NCBI GenBank assembly: GCA_016703535.1
Contig: JADJBV010000001.1
Span: 4,144,001-4,208,000, forward strand
Reading direction: 5' to 3'
Origin: Deltaproteobacteria bacterium
Lineage (GTDB): Bacteria; Myxococcota; Kuafuiibacteriia; Kuafuiibacteriales; Kuafuiibacteriaceae
DNA length: 64,000 bases
The translations under genes and the position numbers were made by a program. Positions 33,719 through 41,785 of this stretch are shown here, in pieces. Numbering within the stretch: the stretch's first letter is position 1; the number at the start of each line of letters is the position of its first letter. The notes under the pieces are model-generated. The model saw nothing but the letters and a program-made list of their open reading frames with translations, made no database searches and had not been told where the DNA came from.

Positions 33719-33846
33719 GTCCTCCGAGGGTGGGCCCCAGACACCGGCCGGCAATACGGCTTGGTCAGGGTTGGCTCGATTCGAGCGCGGCGACCCATTG
33801 CGGGTGGCTGGAACGGATCGAAGGTGAGTTGGGGGTAAGAGCATGA
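33715..33846 (+). CDS. Possible 43-residue small protein
   Basis: A short frame whose ATG overlaps the frameshift-corrected stop of copy 2 (ATGA, 33715-33718) and whose TGA overlaps the ATG of copy 3 (ATGA, 33843-33846). That double coupling matches the style of the cluster. The peptide (MSPPRVGPRHRPAIRLGQG..., ending ERIEGELGVRA) has no recognisable features. It also lies in the uncorrected frame of copy 2, so openness alone is weak evidence. Confidence 0.3.
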   Translation: MSPPRVGPRHRPAIRLGQGWLDSSAATHCGWLERIEGELGVRA

Positions 33847-34681
33847 TCGGCTGCGTCGTTGTTGGGGCGATCCTCCTCGCGTCGGTCGAGGACGAGACCC
33901 AGTGCTTCCGCGTTGAAGGCGAGCCCGAGCTGGTCGCCCGTTTGGCTTGGCCGAGACGGCGACGACCGCGACCGACCGAGAGGCGTGCGAGCGGATCGAG
34001 ATCACCCGGACCCCCGAGGGCCAGCTGCGGCTGACCCGGCGCCAGGAACAAAGGACGGTGGCCGATCTCGGGACGGCCCAGGCGGTCGTCGCCAGCTGGC
34101 GCCAACGAGCGCTCCCGAGCCCGAGCGTCCAAAGCAACCCGGCCCAGACCTCAGACCCCGGGACGACCTATCGGCTGACCCTCGGCGCCTCCGTTGGCGT
34201 CGACGACCGCGGCGAGGTGTGGCGGGGGCTCGAGCTCGGCGGGGACCTGGTGCTGGACGATTGGCGGGTCGGGGCCTCGGCGGCCCTCAGCAGCGGCGGT
34301 GATTGGCAGAAGCTCGAATCATCCGGGGGCTGGGCAGCCCGAGACTTCCAGCTGCTCTTGGGATTTGGTCACCAGTTTCGGGTCGGACCCTTGAGCCTCA
34401 CGCCGCGGCTGGCGGCGGGCTGGGCACACCAGGACTACGCTGGAGACTGGGGGCGGGGAGAAGAGGACCAGCTGCGAGCCGAGGCCCAGCTCGGCGTCGG
34501 TTGGAGCCTGGGCCTCCTGGGCTTCGAGCTGATCGTCGCCGGCGGGCCGTTCACCGGGCGTCGCGTCGACCCCTATCTACTTCAAGTTGGTCTGATTCGA
34601 TCCGAGTACCCGGCGGTCGAGGCGGCCTGGCGCGGTCGGTTGCTGCTGGGCGTGGCGCTGGCCCCGATGGGGGCACCATGA
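33843..34681 (+). pseudogene. Surface barrel protein, copy 3, frameshifted near the N-terminus
   Basis: The ATG at 33843 gives a signal and the domain start (CFRVEGEPELVARL), but the frame then leaves the family sequence and stops at 34034. From 33947 another frame continues exactly where copy 2 would (AETATTATDREACERIEITR) through the barrel to GWRGR-like AWRGRLLLGVALAPMGAP and a TGA at 34679-34681. The break coincides with a tandem TTGGC-TTGGC (33941-33950); removing one 5-bp unit restores one continuous frame. The N-terminal domain DNA is about 90% identical to copy 2, whereas the barrel parts differ strongly. Confidence 0.65.
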
Positions 34682-35532
34682 GTTCGCCAAGTGCTGGGAC
34701 GGGCCCAAGCGACGGCGCCCGGGCGCTCGGGTTCGTGTTGGCTTCCGCCTGGTCCCTCCTCGGCGCCGGCCCGCCCTGCGTGGACTTGCGGGGGCCGGCC
34801 CAGGGCGTGGAGGCGATCGAGGAACAGCTGGCGATCGGCCCGGTGGGGAGCAGCACCGCCGCCGGGTGCTTAAAGGTGCAGGTGGAGGAAGAGGGGCCGG
34901 CGGTCTACGAGCTTCACCAGAAATCCGAGGCGGCCCGGGGGCTGTCTGCGGGGGCGGCGGCGGCCCAGATCGAGGAGTGGCTGGCGGGTCGAGCGGAGAC
35001 CCGCGTCGAGGCGGCGCCGTCGACCGCGGTGCGGATCGGCGGGGCGGCGACCGTGGGCCTGGCGGGGGACGAGGGGCCGTGGGTCGGCGTTGAGGTCCGC
35101 TTGGCGGGGCGGTTGGGGCCGGTTTCGCCGTTCCTGCAAGTGAACATGGCCGAGGGCACCACCGAGGCTCGGCCCAGCCGTCCCTACGGCGGCTTCGACG
35201 CGGTGGCCCTCCTCGGGGTGGGCTGGCCCCTGGCCCGCGGCGCCTTGGAGGTGCAGCCGTACTTGGGCCTGGGCCTGGGTCACCTAGCGACGCCCACGGG
35301 GTTCGAGACCTTGTTGGACGGGCCGTTTCTGGAGGCGACGGTGGTGAGCCTGCGGGCGGAGCTCGGGCTCGGCGTCACCTACGCGTTCTCGGCCCACTTC
35401 GGCCTCTCGCTGAAGGTGGCCCTGACCTACCTGCCGGATCCTTCAGCCAACCACGACGGGCCCCTCACCCTGTGGTCCCCCGAAACTCGGCCCCTCGTTC
35501 GCGGCGGCTTGGGGGTCCACTTTGATCTCTGA
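34678..35532 (+). CDS. Surface barrel protein, copy 4 (divergent)
   Basis: A 284-residue exported protein. The N-terminus has a signal-like hydrophobic part (LGFVLASAWSLLGAGPPC), then a short domain (VEAIEEQLAIGPVGSS...CLKVQVEE) at the position of the conserved N-terminal domain of copies 1-3. A beta-rich C-terminal barrel part follows (VRIGGAATVGLAGDEGPWVG, YLGLGLGHLATP, LRAELGLGVTYAFSAHFGLS, FDL end). The terminal Leu fits outer-membrane barrels poorly, as they often end in Phe. The ATG overlaps the copy 3 stop by 4 nt. The sigma factor starts 9 bp after its stop. Confidence 0.7.
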   Translation: MSSPSAGTGPSDGARALGFVLASAWSLLGAGPPCVDLRGPAQGVEAIEEQLAIGPVGSSTAAGCLKVQVEEEGPAVYELHQKSEAARGLSAGAAAAQIEEWLAGRAETRVEAAPSTAVRIGGAATVGLAGDEGPWVGVEVRLAGRLGPVSPFLQVNMAEGTTEARPSRPYGGFDAVALLGVGWPLARGALEVQPYLGLGLGHLATPTGFETLLDGPFLEATVVSLRAELGLGVTYAFSAHFGLSLKVALTYLPDPSANHDGPLTLWSPETRPLVRGGLGVHFDL

Positions 35533-35541
35533 GGCCAGTCG

Positions 35542-36132
35542 ATGAAGGTGGTGCCGTTGCCGCGGCCCCCGCCGTCGAATCCCGAAGCGTCGCTGTCGGA
35601 CGCGGCGCTCCTCGCGGCCTGTGGGGTGGGTGAAGAAGAGGCCCTGGGCCAACTCTTCGATCGGCACCAGGCCTTGGTGCGGCGGTTCCTGCGGCGCAGC
35701 GGTTGTCCGGCGCCGGATCTCGACGATCTGGTGCAGGCCACCTTCCTGGAGGTCTGGCGATCGGCCCGGCGCTTTCGCGGGCGCTCCCAGGTGACGACCT
35801 TCATCCTAGGGATCGCGCACAACCTCCGTCGCCACCAAGCCCGAGGTGAGGGCCGGCGGCAGCTCGCCCACCACGCCCTGGAGCGGGTCTCGGCGGACAG
35901 CCCGCCGACCCCGGCGGCCCTCGTCGAGGCGCAAGACTTGGTGGCGCGCGCGGAGCTGGCCTTGTCGGCGCTCCCGGACGGTCCGCGGCAGGGCTTCGTG
36001 TTGTGTGTGCTGGAGGGCCTGCCTTTGGCGGAAGCCGCCCAGATCTTGGGCGTGCGGCCCGGGACCTTGGGCCGCTGGATCCACGAAGGCCGAGCGGCCC
36101 TGCGGCGCGCCGCGGAGATCGACGATGACTGA
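35542..36132 (+). CDS. ECF-type RNA polymerase sigma factor
   Basis: A 196-residue sigma-70 family factor of the extracytoplasmic function group. Region 2 is visible as EALGQLFDRHQALVRRFLRR with DLDDLVQATFLEVWRSARRF (the -10 binding part). Region 4 is seen as LPDGPRQGFVLCVLEGLPLA followed by EAAQILGVRPGTLGRWIHEG (-35 helix-turn-helix). It would redirect RNA polymerase to a target set, perhaps including the upstream barrel genes. The downstream membrane protein overlaps its stop by 8 nt and is the likely anti-sigma partner. Confidence 0.92.
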   Translation: MKVVPLPRPPPSNPEASLSDAALLAACGVGEEEALGQLFDRHQALVRRFLRRSGCPAPDLDDLVQATFLEVWRSARRFRGRSQVTTFILGIAHNLRRHQARGEGRRQLAHHALERVSADSPPTPAALVEAQDLVARAELALSALPDGPRQGFVLCVLEGLPLAEAAQILGVRPGTLGRWIHEGRAALRRAAEIDDD

Positions 36133-37183
36133 AGACGAACTCCACCAAGCGCTGCGGGCCCACGATGATCCGCCCCCCGCCGAGGCCTTGGCGCAGGCCC
36201 GTCGTTCACTCATGCGCGCGGCCCGGGCCGATCTCAGCGTCCGGGCCGAAGTCCAAACGCAGCGGCGTCGGCGCACGGCGGCCTTGGCCTTGGCGTTGGC
36301 CGCGTGTGCCGTGGGCTTTGTGCTCGGGCGTTCTTCGGCGCCGCCCCCGGCCGGCGATGGTCCCGCCGCGGTCGGCCCCGTGGCGGCCCGTGAAGGGAAC
36401 GCAACCCACACCAGTGATGGCCCAACCCACCAAACAGCGGCAACGCTGGAGGCGCCCGGGACCATCCCCGAGCTCGTAGAGGCGCCGGGCCTCGAAGGTT
36501 CATCGCCCGGCCGTGCCCCCCTCGAGGCGCAAGAGGTGGACTGGATTCAAGGCCAAGCCAAAGACATCGCGCGGGGAGACGCGACGCGGATCCGGCGCAC
36601 CGCGGACCTGCACCAAGGCCAAGCGCCCACGCCGAGCCCAAAGATCCCACCGGGCGGACCGCGCACCGCCCCCGTCGCTGCGCCACCGCTCCAAGCGTTG
36701 AGCCCGGCCCCCACGTCGACCGCACCCACAAAAGAGATCCCGGCCCCGCCACCGAGCGCCTCCCCCGCCCCGAAGGCGCCGACTCCGCGGGTCGACGTCG
36801 CCGCGCCCTCCCCGTCGGCGGCGGAGCGGGCGTTCCAGGCGGGCTGGGCGGCCCTCGAGGCGGGCGACAACCTCAACGCCGCGCGCCACCTTCGGGTGGC
36901 CTCGGACAGCAAGGAAACTCTGGCCGAGGACGCATCCTATTGGCACGCCGAGGCCCTCCACCGGGGCGGGCGCCAGGCCGCCGCCGAGTTGGCCTTGGCC
37001 GAACACCTGCGACGTTTTCCAAACTCACCCCGGGCGGCCGCGGCCCACCTGCGCCTCGGCGCATGGCTCCTGGGCTCCGGGCGAAGAGAGGCCGCGGCCC
37101 AACACCTGGACGCCGCGATCCGCACCGACCCAACCTTGGCCCCTGAAGTTCGCGAGATCCGGGACGCCCACGCTCAACCTTGA
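36125..37183 (+). CDS. Single-pass membrane protein with TPR-like C-terminus, putative anti-sigma factor
   Basis: A 352-residue protein. The N-terminal cytosolic part (MTEDELHQALRAHDDPPPAE) is followed by one membrane helix (TAALALALAACAVGFVLG, about residues 48-65). A long Pro/Ala/Thr-rich disordered region comes next (about 70-225). A C-terminal helical domain (AERAFQAGWAALEAGDNLNA, SYWHAEALHRGGRQAAAELA, HLRLGAWLLGSGRREAAAQH) resembles tetratricopeptide repeats. Overlap with the ECF sigma stop by 8 nt and the sigma-membrane protein order are typical of sigma/anti-sigma pairs. No zinc-binding anti-sigma motif is present, so the role is inferred from context. Confidence 0.75.
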   Translation: MTEDELHQALRAHDDPPPAEALAQARRSLMRAARADLSVRAEVQTQRRRRTAALALALAACAVGFVLGRSSAPPPAGDGPAAVGPVAAREGNATHTSDGPTHQTAATLEAPGTIPELVEAPGLEGSSPGRAPLEAQEVDWIQGQAKDIARGDATRIRRTADLHQGQAPTPSPKIPPGGPRTAPVAAPPLQALSPAPTSTAPTKEIPAPPPSASPAPKAPTPRVDVAAPSPSAAERAFQAGWAALEAGDNLNAARHLRVASDSKETLAEDASYWHAEALHRGGRQAAAELALAEHLRRFPNSPRAAAAHLRLGAWLLGSGRREAAAQHLDAAIRTDPTLAPEVREIRDAHAQP

Positions 37184-37384
37184 GTAGGCCGCACGCCCCC
37201 GAGCGCCCACCGGTGAGCGGGGGCCGTGCCTCGGGCTGCGGACAGCGGCCTGGTGGCAGCGGCGCTCGAGGTGTCGCGGCCCGATCTCCACGGCCCGAGG
37301 GCCAAAAGCCGGCCGGGCCGAAAAGACCAAGCGCGAGCCCGGGCGTCAAAGGCAGTCTGCTCTGCGACCGCTCGGAGCCCAGCC

Positions 37385-38380
37385 TTGCCAGCGCCGACGG
37401 CCAGCGGCTACCGTTTAGGTCTGCGCGGCCCTGCCCTCCACGCTTCGGGGATCCTGCTCGTCGTTGGCGCCTTGTTGGCCGCCCCTCGGTGGAGCGACGC
37501 AGCGCCGCTCTCGATTGCCGAGGCGCTCCAGGCCGCCGATCGGGGCTTAGCCGAGGTCTTGCCCGATGAACCCTGGGCCCTGACCTGCGACGTGCGCTGG
37601 GCCGACACCTCGTCACGAGCCCACGGCGGCTTGTTCCAGATGATCGAACCCTGCGAGGCCGGGACCCAGGTGGCGGCCGACTTCGATCCGCTGCCCACCT
37701 ATGTCCGGATCGCTGGGGATCGCAGCACCCTGAACGCCGAGCTGCGGGCGGGATCGATCCGCGGCTGTTGGAAGTTGAGCGCCGAAGCCAAGCGCCGAGG
37801 CCGCCGGGCCACCGGCCGCACCGCCGATCCCACCGAGGTGATCTTGGGCTACCGCATGGGCCCGGCCCAGATGGTGCGCCGGGCGGTCGAGGCCAACCAG
37901 TGGGCCAGACGTTTGGTGCGGGCCAGCTTGGCGGCGGCGCCCCAGTTTCAGGAGGCCGGCGCCTCCGACATGGGCCACCTCTACCACGCCGACATCGAGG
38001 GACAGCCGTACCTGTTGGCCATCGATCCGCAGCAGCGGCTCCGCTGGCTCCAGGTCGGCAAAGAGGCCGAAGGCACCCGCATCGAGCTCGAACCCCAAGG
38101 CACCGCGCTGATCCCACGGCGCTTCCGCTTTCAGGTCGGCCCTCGGCTCGCGACCTTCACCTGGGAGCACCGACGCCATGAGGGGCGTTGGCTACCGGCG
38201 ACCCTATCGGTCAGCGCTGGCGAAGGCGAGATCCCCAAGGTCCTGCTGAGTCACTGCGTCTACGACGACGGCCCCGACGCCGCGGCGGCCAGAGCCCGCT
38301 TCGACGCCGCCCGGCCGCTCGAACCGGCCCCCAAGGCCGCACCGCCGGTCAAGGGCCAACGGCGGAACCGCGGCCGCTGA
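37385..38380 (+). CDS. Secreted protein of unknown function, possible outer-membrane-lipoprotein-sorting-like fold
   Basis: A 331-residue exported protein. The signal region has the core ASGILLVVGALLAAP, and the mature part starts about LSIAEALQAADRGLAEVLPD. The rest has mixed helix and strand (CWKLSAEAKRRGRRATG, VILGYRMGPAQMVRRAVEAN, HLYHADIEGQPYLLAIDPQQ, LRWLQVGKEAEGTRIELEPQ). It ends in a basic tail. The strand pattern loosely recalls LolA/LolB-like proteins, but I cannot confirm this. I chose a TTG at 37385 with GGAG 7 nt upstream; the frame stays open to a GTG at 37226. The 201 bp between 37184 and 37384 contain nothing else that I can support. Confidence 0.6.
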   Translation: MPAPTASGYRLGLRGPALHASGILLVVGALLAAPRWSDAAPLSIAEALQAADRGLAEVLPDEPWALTCDVRWADTSSRAHGGLFQMIEPCEAGTQVAADFDPLPTYVRIAGDRSTLNAELRAGSIRGCWKLSAEAKRRGRRATGRTADPTEVILGYRMGPAQMVRRAVEANQWARRLVRASLAAAPQFQEAGASDMGHLYHADIEGQPYLLAIDPQQRLRWLQVGKEAEGTRIELEPQGTALIPRRFRFQVGPRLATFTWEHRRHEGRWLPATLSVSAGEGEIPKVLLSHCVYDDGPDAAAARARFDAARPLEPAPKAAPPVKGQRRNRGR

Positions 38381-38400
38381 CTCCGCCTCCTGCCGTGATT

Positions 38401-38511
38401 TCAGTCGCGATCATGATCGTGATCGTGGCCGTGGAGCCGGAGGCTGTGCCTTCGTTTTGGCTGCAGGTCGTTCACAGCCACGGCCACGATCAAGATAACG
38501 ATCACGACTGA
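38401..38511. repeat. Long imperfect inverted repeat in a convergent intergenic region
   Basis: Arms of 34 nt (38401-38434 and 38478-38511) are complementary at 30 of 34 positions, with a 43-nt loop. The arms contain repeated GATCNTGATC-like steps (GATCGTGATCGTGGCCGTGG in the left arm). The element lies between the 3' ends of two convergent genes. No T-run follows either side, so it is not a standard intrinsic terminator. A bidirectional mRNA-end stabiliser or a REP-like element is possible. No convincing target duplication flanks it. Confidence 0.75.
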
Positions 38512-38584
38512 GATCGCCGCAGGGGGGATTGGGCGTCGTACCGCGGAGATGTGCGGCGGACGGTGGGGTCTTCGGGGCCGTGCT

Positions 38585-39835
38585 TCAGGCGGTCTTTTGT
38601 TCGTCGCCGTAGGTGAGGAGCGGCGGCTCGTTTTTGTCGATCACCTCTTTGGTGATTCGGCACTCCTTCACGCCGGGGAGGAACGGGACCTCGTACATGA
38701 TGTCCAGCATCTGGTTCTCGAGGATGGCCCGCATGCCTCGGGCGCCGGACTCGCGCTTCATCGCCTCTTTGGCGATGGATTGGAGCGCGGCCTTGGTGAA
38801 GGACAATTTTACGTCCTCCAGGTTGAAGAGCTTCTTGTACTGCTTCACCAGCGCGTTCTTCGGCTTGGTGAGGATGGTGATCAGATCTTCTTCGGTCAGA
38901 TCGTGCAAGGTGGCCACGATCGGGAGGCGCCCCACGAACTCGGGGATCAGGCCGAACTTGGTCAGGTCGTCGGACTCCACCTTCTCGAGCATCTCGCCGA
39001 GGCGCTTGTCCTCTTTTTTCTCCACCGTCGCGCCGAAGCCGATGCCGCTGGTGCCGACGCGCCGACCGATCAGCTGGTCCAGGCCCACGAAGGCGCCGCC
39101 GCAGATGAAGAGGATGTTGCCGGTGTTCACCTGGACGTACTCCTGCTGGGAGTATTTTTTGGTGCCCCGGGGCGCCACGTTGCAGCGGGTGCCTTCCAGG
39201 ATCTTGAGCAGGCCTTGCTGCACGCCTTCGCCGGAGACGTCCCTGGTGGCCGATGGGTTTTCGCCCTTCCGCGCGATCTTGTCGATCTCGTCGATGTAGA
39301 CGATGCCCTTTTCGGCCCGCTCGATGTCGTTGTCGGCGGCGGCCAAGAGGTTCTGGACGATCGACTCGACGTCTTCACCCACATAGCCGGCTTCGGTCAG
39401 GGTGGTGGCGTCGGCGACGGTGAAGGGCACCTTGAGGAACTTGGCCAAGGACTGGGCCAACAAGGTCTTGCCGGTGCCGGTCGGTCCGATCAGCAGGATG
39501 TTCGACTTTTGGATCTCGATCCCGTCGGGCTGCTCCCGGAGGCCGATCCGCTTGTAGTGGTTGTAGACGGCGACCGAAAGGACCTTCTTGGCCTTGTCCT
39601 GGCCGATCACGTATTCGTCGAGGAAGGCCTTGATTTCGGTGGGCGGCGGGATCCGCTCCTTGGGGCCGAGGGCGTTATCCTTCAGCTTTTCTTCGGCGAT
39701 GATGTCGTTGCAGAGCCGGATGCACTCGTCGCAGATGTAGACCGTCGGGCCGGCGATCAGCTTCTTCACCTCCCGCTGGCTCTTCCCGCAGAAGGAGCAG
39801 GAGAGGTTGATGTTGCGACTGTCGCGCCGGCTCAC
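38585..39835 (-). CDS. clpX: ATP-dependent Clp protease ATP-binding subunit ClpX
   Basis: ClpX is the hexameric AAA+ unfoldase that feeds substrates to the ClpP protease and also remodels complexes alone. The 416-residue protein has the N-terminal C4 zinc domain (CSFCGKSQREV...YICDECIRLC), Walker A GPTGTGKT, pore loop GYVGEDVE, Walker B IVYIDEID, the GIGFGA (IGF-type) ClpP-docking loop and the sensor-2 region ESGARGMRAILENQ. I chose the GTG at 39835 (MSRRDSRNINL), which has a TAGGCT box exactly 6 nt upstream; a TTG at 39841 is the alternative. clpP is not adjacent, which is unusual, as clpP often precedes clpX. Confidence 0.97.
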   Translation of the reverse strand: MSRRDSRNINLSCSFCGKSQREVKKLIAGPTVYICDECIRLCNDIIAEEKLKDNALGPKERIPPPTEIKAFLDEYVIGQDKAKKVLSVAVYNHYKRIGLREQPDGIEIQKSNILLIGPTGTGKTLLAQSLAKFLKVPFTVADATTLTEAGYVGEDVESIVQNLLAAADNDIERAEKGIVYIDEIDKIARKGENPSATRDVSGEGVQQGLLKILEGTRCNVAPRGTKKYSQQEYVQVNTGNILFICGGAFVGLDQLIGRRVGTSGIGFGATVEKKEDKRLGEMLEKVESDDLTKFGLIPEFVGRLPIVATLHDLTEEDLITILTKPKNALVKQYKKLFNLEDVKLSFTKAALQSIAKEAMKRESGARGMRAILENQMLDIMYEVPFLPGVKECRITKEVIDKNEPPLLTYGDEQKTA

Positions 39836-39841
39836 TGGCAA

Positions 39842-39847
39842 AGCCTA
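39842..39847 (-). promoter_or_regulatory. -10 box of the candidate leaderless clpX promoter
   Basis: On the minus strand TAGGCT ends 6 nt before the GTG of clpX. TTGTGT lies 16 bp further upstream as a possible -35. No ribosome-binding sequence precedes the start. Confidence 0.5.
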
Positions 39848-39904
39848 GCCTAAGGTCCCGCGAACACAAGCCGCTTCCTCCCCCTTCCGGACCGACATCG
39901 CGGC

Positions 39905-39933
39905 TTGACAGTCCCAAGCCTGGTTGGTAGCAA
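39905..39933 (+). promoter_or_regulatory. Possible promoter of the TPR membrane-protein gene
   Basis: A perfect TTGACA (39905-39910) is followed after 17 bp by a weak -10, TAGCAA (39928-39933). It lies in the divergent region between clpX and the gene at 39996, about 60 bp before the ATG. The weak -10 keeps confidence low. Confidence 0.35.
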
Positions 39934-39995
39934 CCCGAAATCCTTGGGTTTTCCTTGGAACCAAAGGCCCTAGCCCCCAGCGCGGAGGATCGCGG

Positions 39996-41621
39996 ATGTC
40001 AGAAGAGCAAGCCAAACGTACCGGTGCCAAGGTCGACGCGGCCGTCGACGAAGAAGGGGGTGCCCCAAAATCGACCTCCTTCGGCCGGTTCATTCGGGAC
40101 GTCGGGCTGATCGCCCTGTTGTTGGGCGGCGGCGTCTTCGCCTACCGCAACCACGTCACGACCAAAGAGCAGGTGGACGAGATCACCCTCAAGGCGCGGG
40201 ACAAGATGAAGAAGAACGATCTGCCCTCTCTTCAAGAGGCCGAGAAGCTCTTCGACGAGATCTTGAAGCTCGACGCCGACAACGGCTCGGCTTTGGCGTG
40301 GCAGGGGCTCGGCTACTACTACCAGTCCGAATACGGCCTGCCGACCAAAGAGAAGGCCAAGCAGTTCGCCCAGCAGGCCCGCGCCGAAAACACCGAAAGC
40401 CCGGCGCTGATCGCCTTGGACGCCTACCTCCAGATCCGCGAGGGCAACCCGACCGCGGCCGAAAAGGAGGTCCGGGCCCTCCTCGAGAAGGACATCGGCG
40501 CTTCGATGTTGGCCCACGCCCTCGGGTGGTCTTTGGCCGAGTCGGGCCAGTTCCTGGAAGGCGATCGCATCATGCGGCAAGCTCAGGAGACCGACTTCTC
40601 GGCGGTGTACTTCCGGCTGACCTTGGCCGAGGTCGCTCACAAGGAAGGCAACGAGAAGGACGCGATCAAGACGCTGGACGGCGTCATCCGCGACAACATG
40701 AACCCGGGCCACGCGCTGGCGCGGGCTTGGCTGGCGGCCCTGCGCCTCAAGAACTACGGCAACCTGACCGGCCCGGCGAACCACATCAAGGCGGTCACCG
40801 ACGCGGGTGAACAAGGCCCCCGGACCAAGGCGATCTTGGCCTGGGCCGAAGGTGAGCTGGCCTTGGCGGTCGGCAACGCCGACGGTGCCTTGGCCAAGGC
40901 CGATGAGGTCCTGGGGATCCTCACCGACTATCCGCCGGCCTACGACCTGAAGGCCCGGGCGCTCCTCGCCAACAAAAAAGGCAAGGAAGCGATGGAGCTC
41001 TACGAAAAGGCCGTCGGCCTCAAGCCCGAATACAAGAGCATCAAGTGGGATCTGGCCCGGCTGAAGAGCGAGCAGAAGGACGACGGCGCGTTGGCCCTGA
41101 TCCAACAGCTCGAGGCGACGGCCCCCGAGAAGGGCCCCGAGTTCGAGATCTTCCGGGGCGATCACTACCTGCGGAAGGGCAAGTTGACCGAAGCCAAGGA
41201 GGCCTACACCAAGGCCGCCGATCTCGGTGACGACGCGGCGATCCTCTTCGGCTTCGCCAAGGTCACCTTCGAAGAGGAGAAGGCCAAGGGCAAAAAGGCC
41301 GACATCGAGAAGGTCGGCGAGGCCCTCCAGACCACCTTGGAGAAGCGGTCGACCTACCCCGAGGTCCACCAGTTCCTCGGCGACATCAGCCTCTGGAACT
41401 TCATGATCGACGGCGCCAGCGCCGAATACGAGCAGGCCGAGCAGCAGTACAAGAAGCAGAAGAAGCCGATCACCCAGCTGGTGAAGTTCTACGACACGGT
41501 CATCAAGGAGTTCGACACGACCGACGAGAAGTCGATCAAGAAGGACGCCCAAAAGAAGGCCGAGGACTGGAAGAAGAAGAAGGCCGACTACCTGGCCTCG
41601 GTCGTCAGCGAGCAGGGTTGA
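39996..41621 (+). CDS. Membrane-anchored tetratricopeptide-repeat protein
   Basis: A 541-residue protein. The cytosolic N-terminus is acidic; one membrane helix follows (RDVGLIALLLGGGVFAYRNH, about residues 32-50). The large remainder is made of TPR-like helix pairs (SLQEAEKLFDEILKLDADNG, AWQGLGYYYQSEYGLPTKEK, GKEAMELYEKAVGLKPEYKS, GKLTEAKEAYTKAADLGDDA). The end is Lys-rich (AQKKAEDWKKKKADYLASVV). Such proteins scaffold envelope complexes; no partner is evident. GGAGG lies 8 nt before the ATG. Its stop (in TTGA, 41618-41621) apparently once overlapped the TTG start of the next lipoprotein gene, before insertion of the MITE-like element. Confidence 0.85.
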   Translation: MSEEQAKRTGAKVDAAVDEEGGAPKSTSFGRFIRDVGLIALLLGGGVFAYRNHVTTKEQVDEITLKARDKMKKNDLPSLQEAEKLFDEILKLDADNGSALAWQGLGYYYQSEYGLPTKEKAKQFAQQARAENTESPALIALDAYLQIREGNPTAAEKEVRALLEKDIGASMLAHALGWSLAESGQFLEGDRIMRQAQETDFSAVYFRLTLAEVAHKEGNEKDAIKTLDGVIRDNMNPGHALARAWLAALRLKNYGNLTGPANHIKAVTDAGEQGPRTKAILAWAEGELALAVGNADGALAKADEVLGILTDYPPAYDLKARALLANKKGKEAMELYEKAVGLKPEYKSIKWDLARLKSEQKDDGALALIQQLEATAPEKGPEFEIFRGDHYLRKGKLTEAKEAYTKAADLGDDAAILFGFAKVTFEEEKAKGKKADIEKVGEALQTTLEKRSTYPEVHQFLGDISLWNFMIDGASAEYEQAEQQYKKQKKPITQLVKFYDTVIKEFDTTDEKSIKKDAQKKAEDWKKKKADYLASVVSEQG

Positions 41622-41627
41622 GCTTAG

Positions 41628-41785
41628 GGCCCGCGGCGAAACAACCGGACCGGTTGTGGCCGCCGATCCATCTCGCCTGGCTTCGTTATGCCTCCTCGAA
41701 AGACAGCAGAGTATTCCTTCGTCGGCGAGCCTCGCCAGGCGAGCGCCTCGACGCCCACAACAATCCGTTTGTTTCGCCGCGGGCC
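41628..41785. mobile_element. MITE-like non-autonomous element with 17-bp terminal inverted repeats and 5-bp target duplication
   Basis: The 158-bp element begins GGCCCGCGGCGAAACAA (41628-41644) and ends with its exact reverse complement (41769-41785). It is flanked by direct CTTAG copies (41623-41627 and 41786-41790). Sub-terminal sequence is also partly complementary, including CTCGCCTGGC (41672-41681) against GCCAGGCGAG (41734-41743), so the whole element can fold into one long hairpin. It carries no transposase. It lies 2 bp after the stop of the TPR gene and interrupts the start of the next lipoprotein gene. No second copy was recognised in the window. Confidence 0.8.

Noticed and set aside
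36873..38117. A 414-codon minus-strand open frame opposite the secreted protein gene
   Set aside because: Pro/Arg/Gly-rich antisense frame without domains. The plus-strand frame has a signal peptide and balanced composition.
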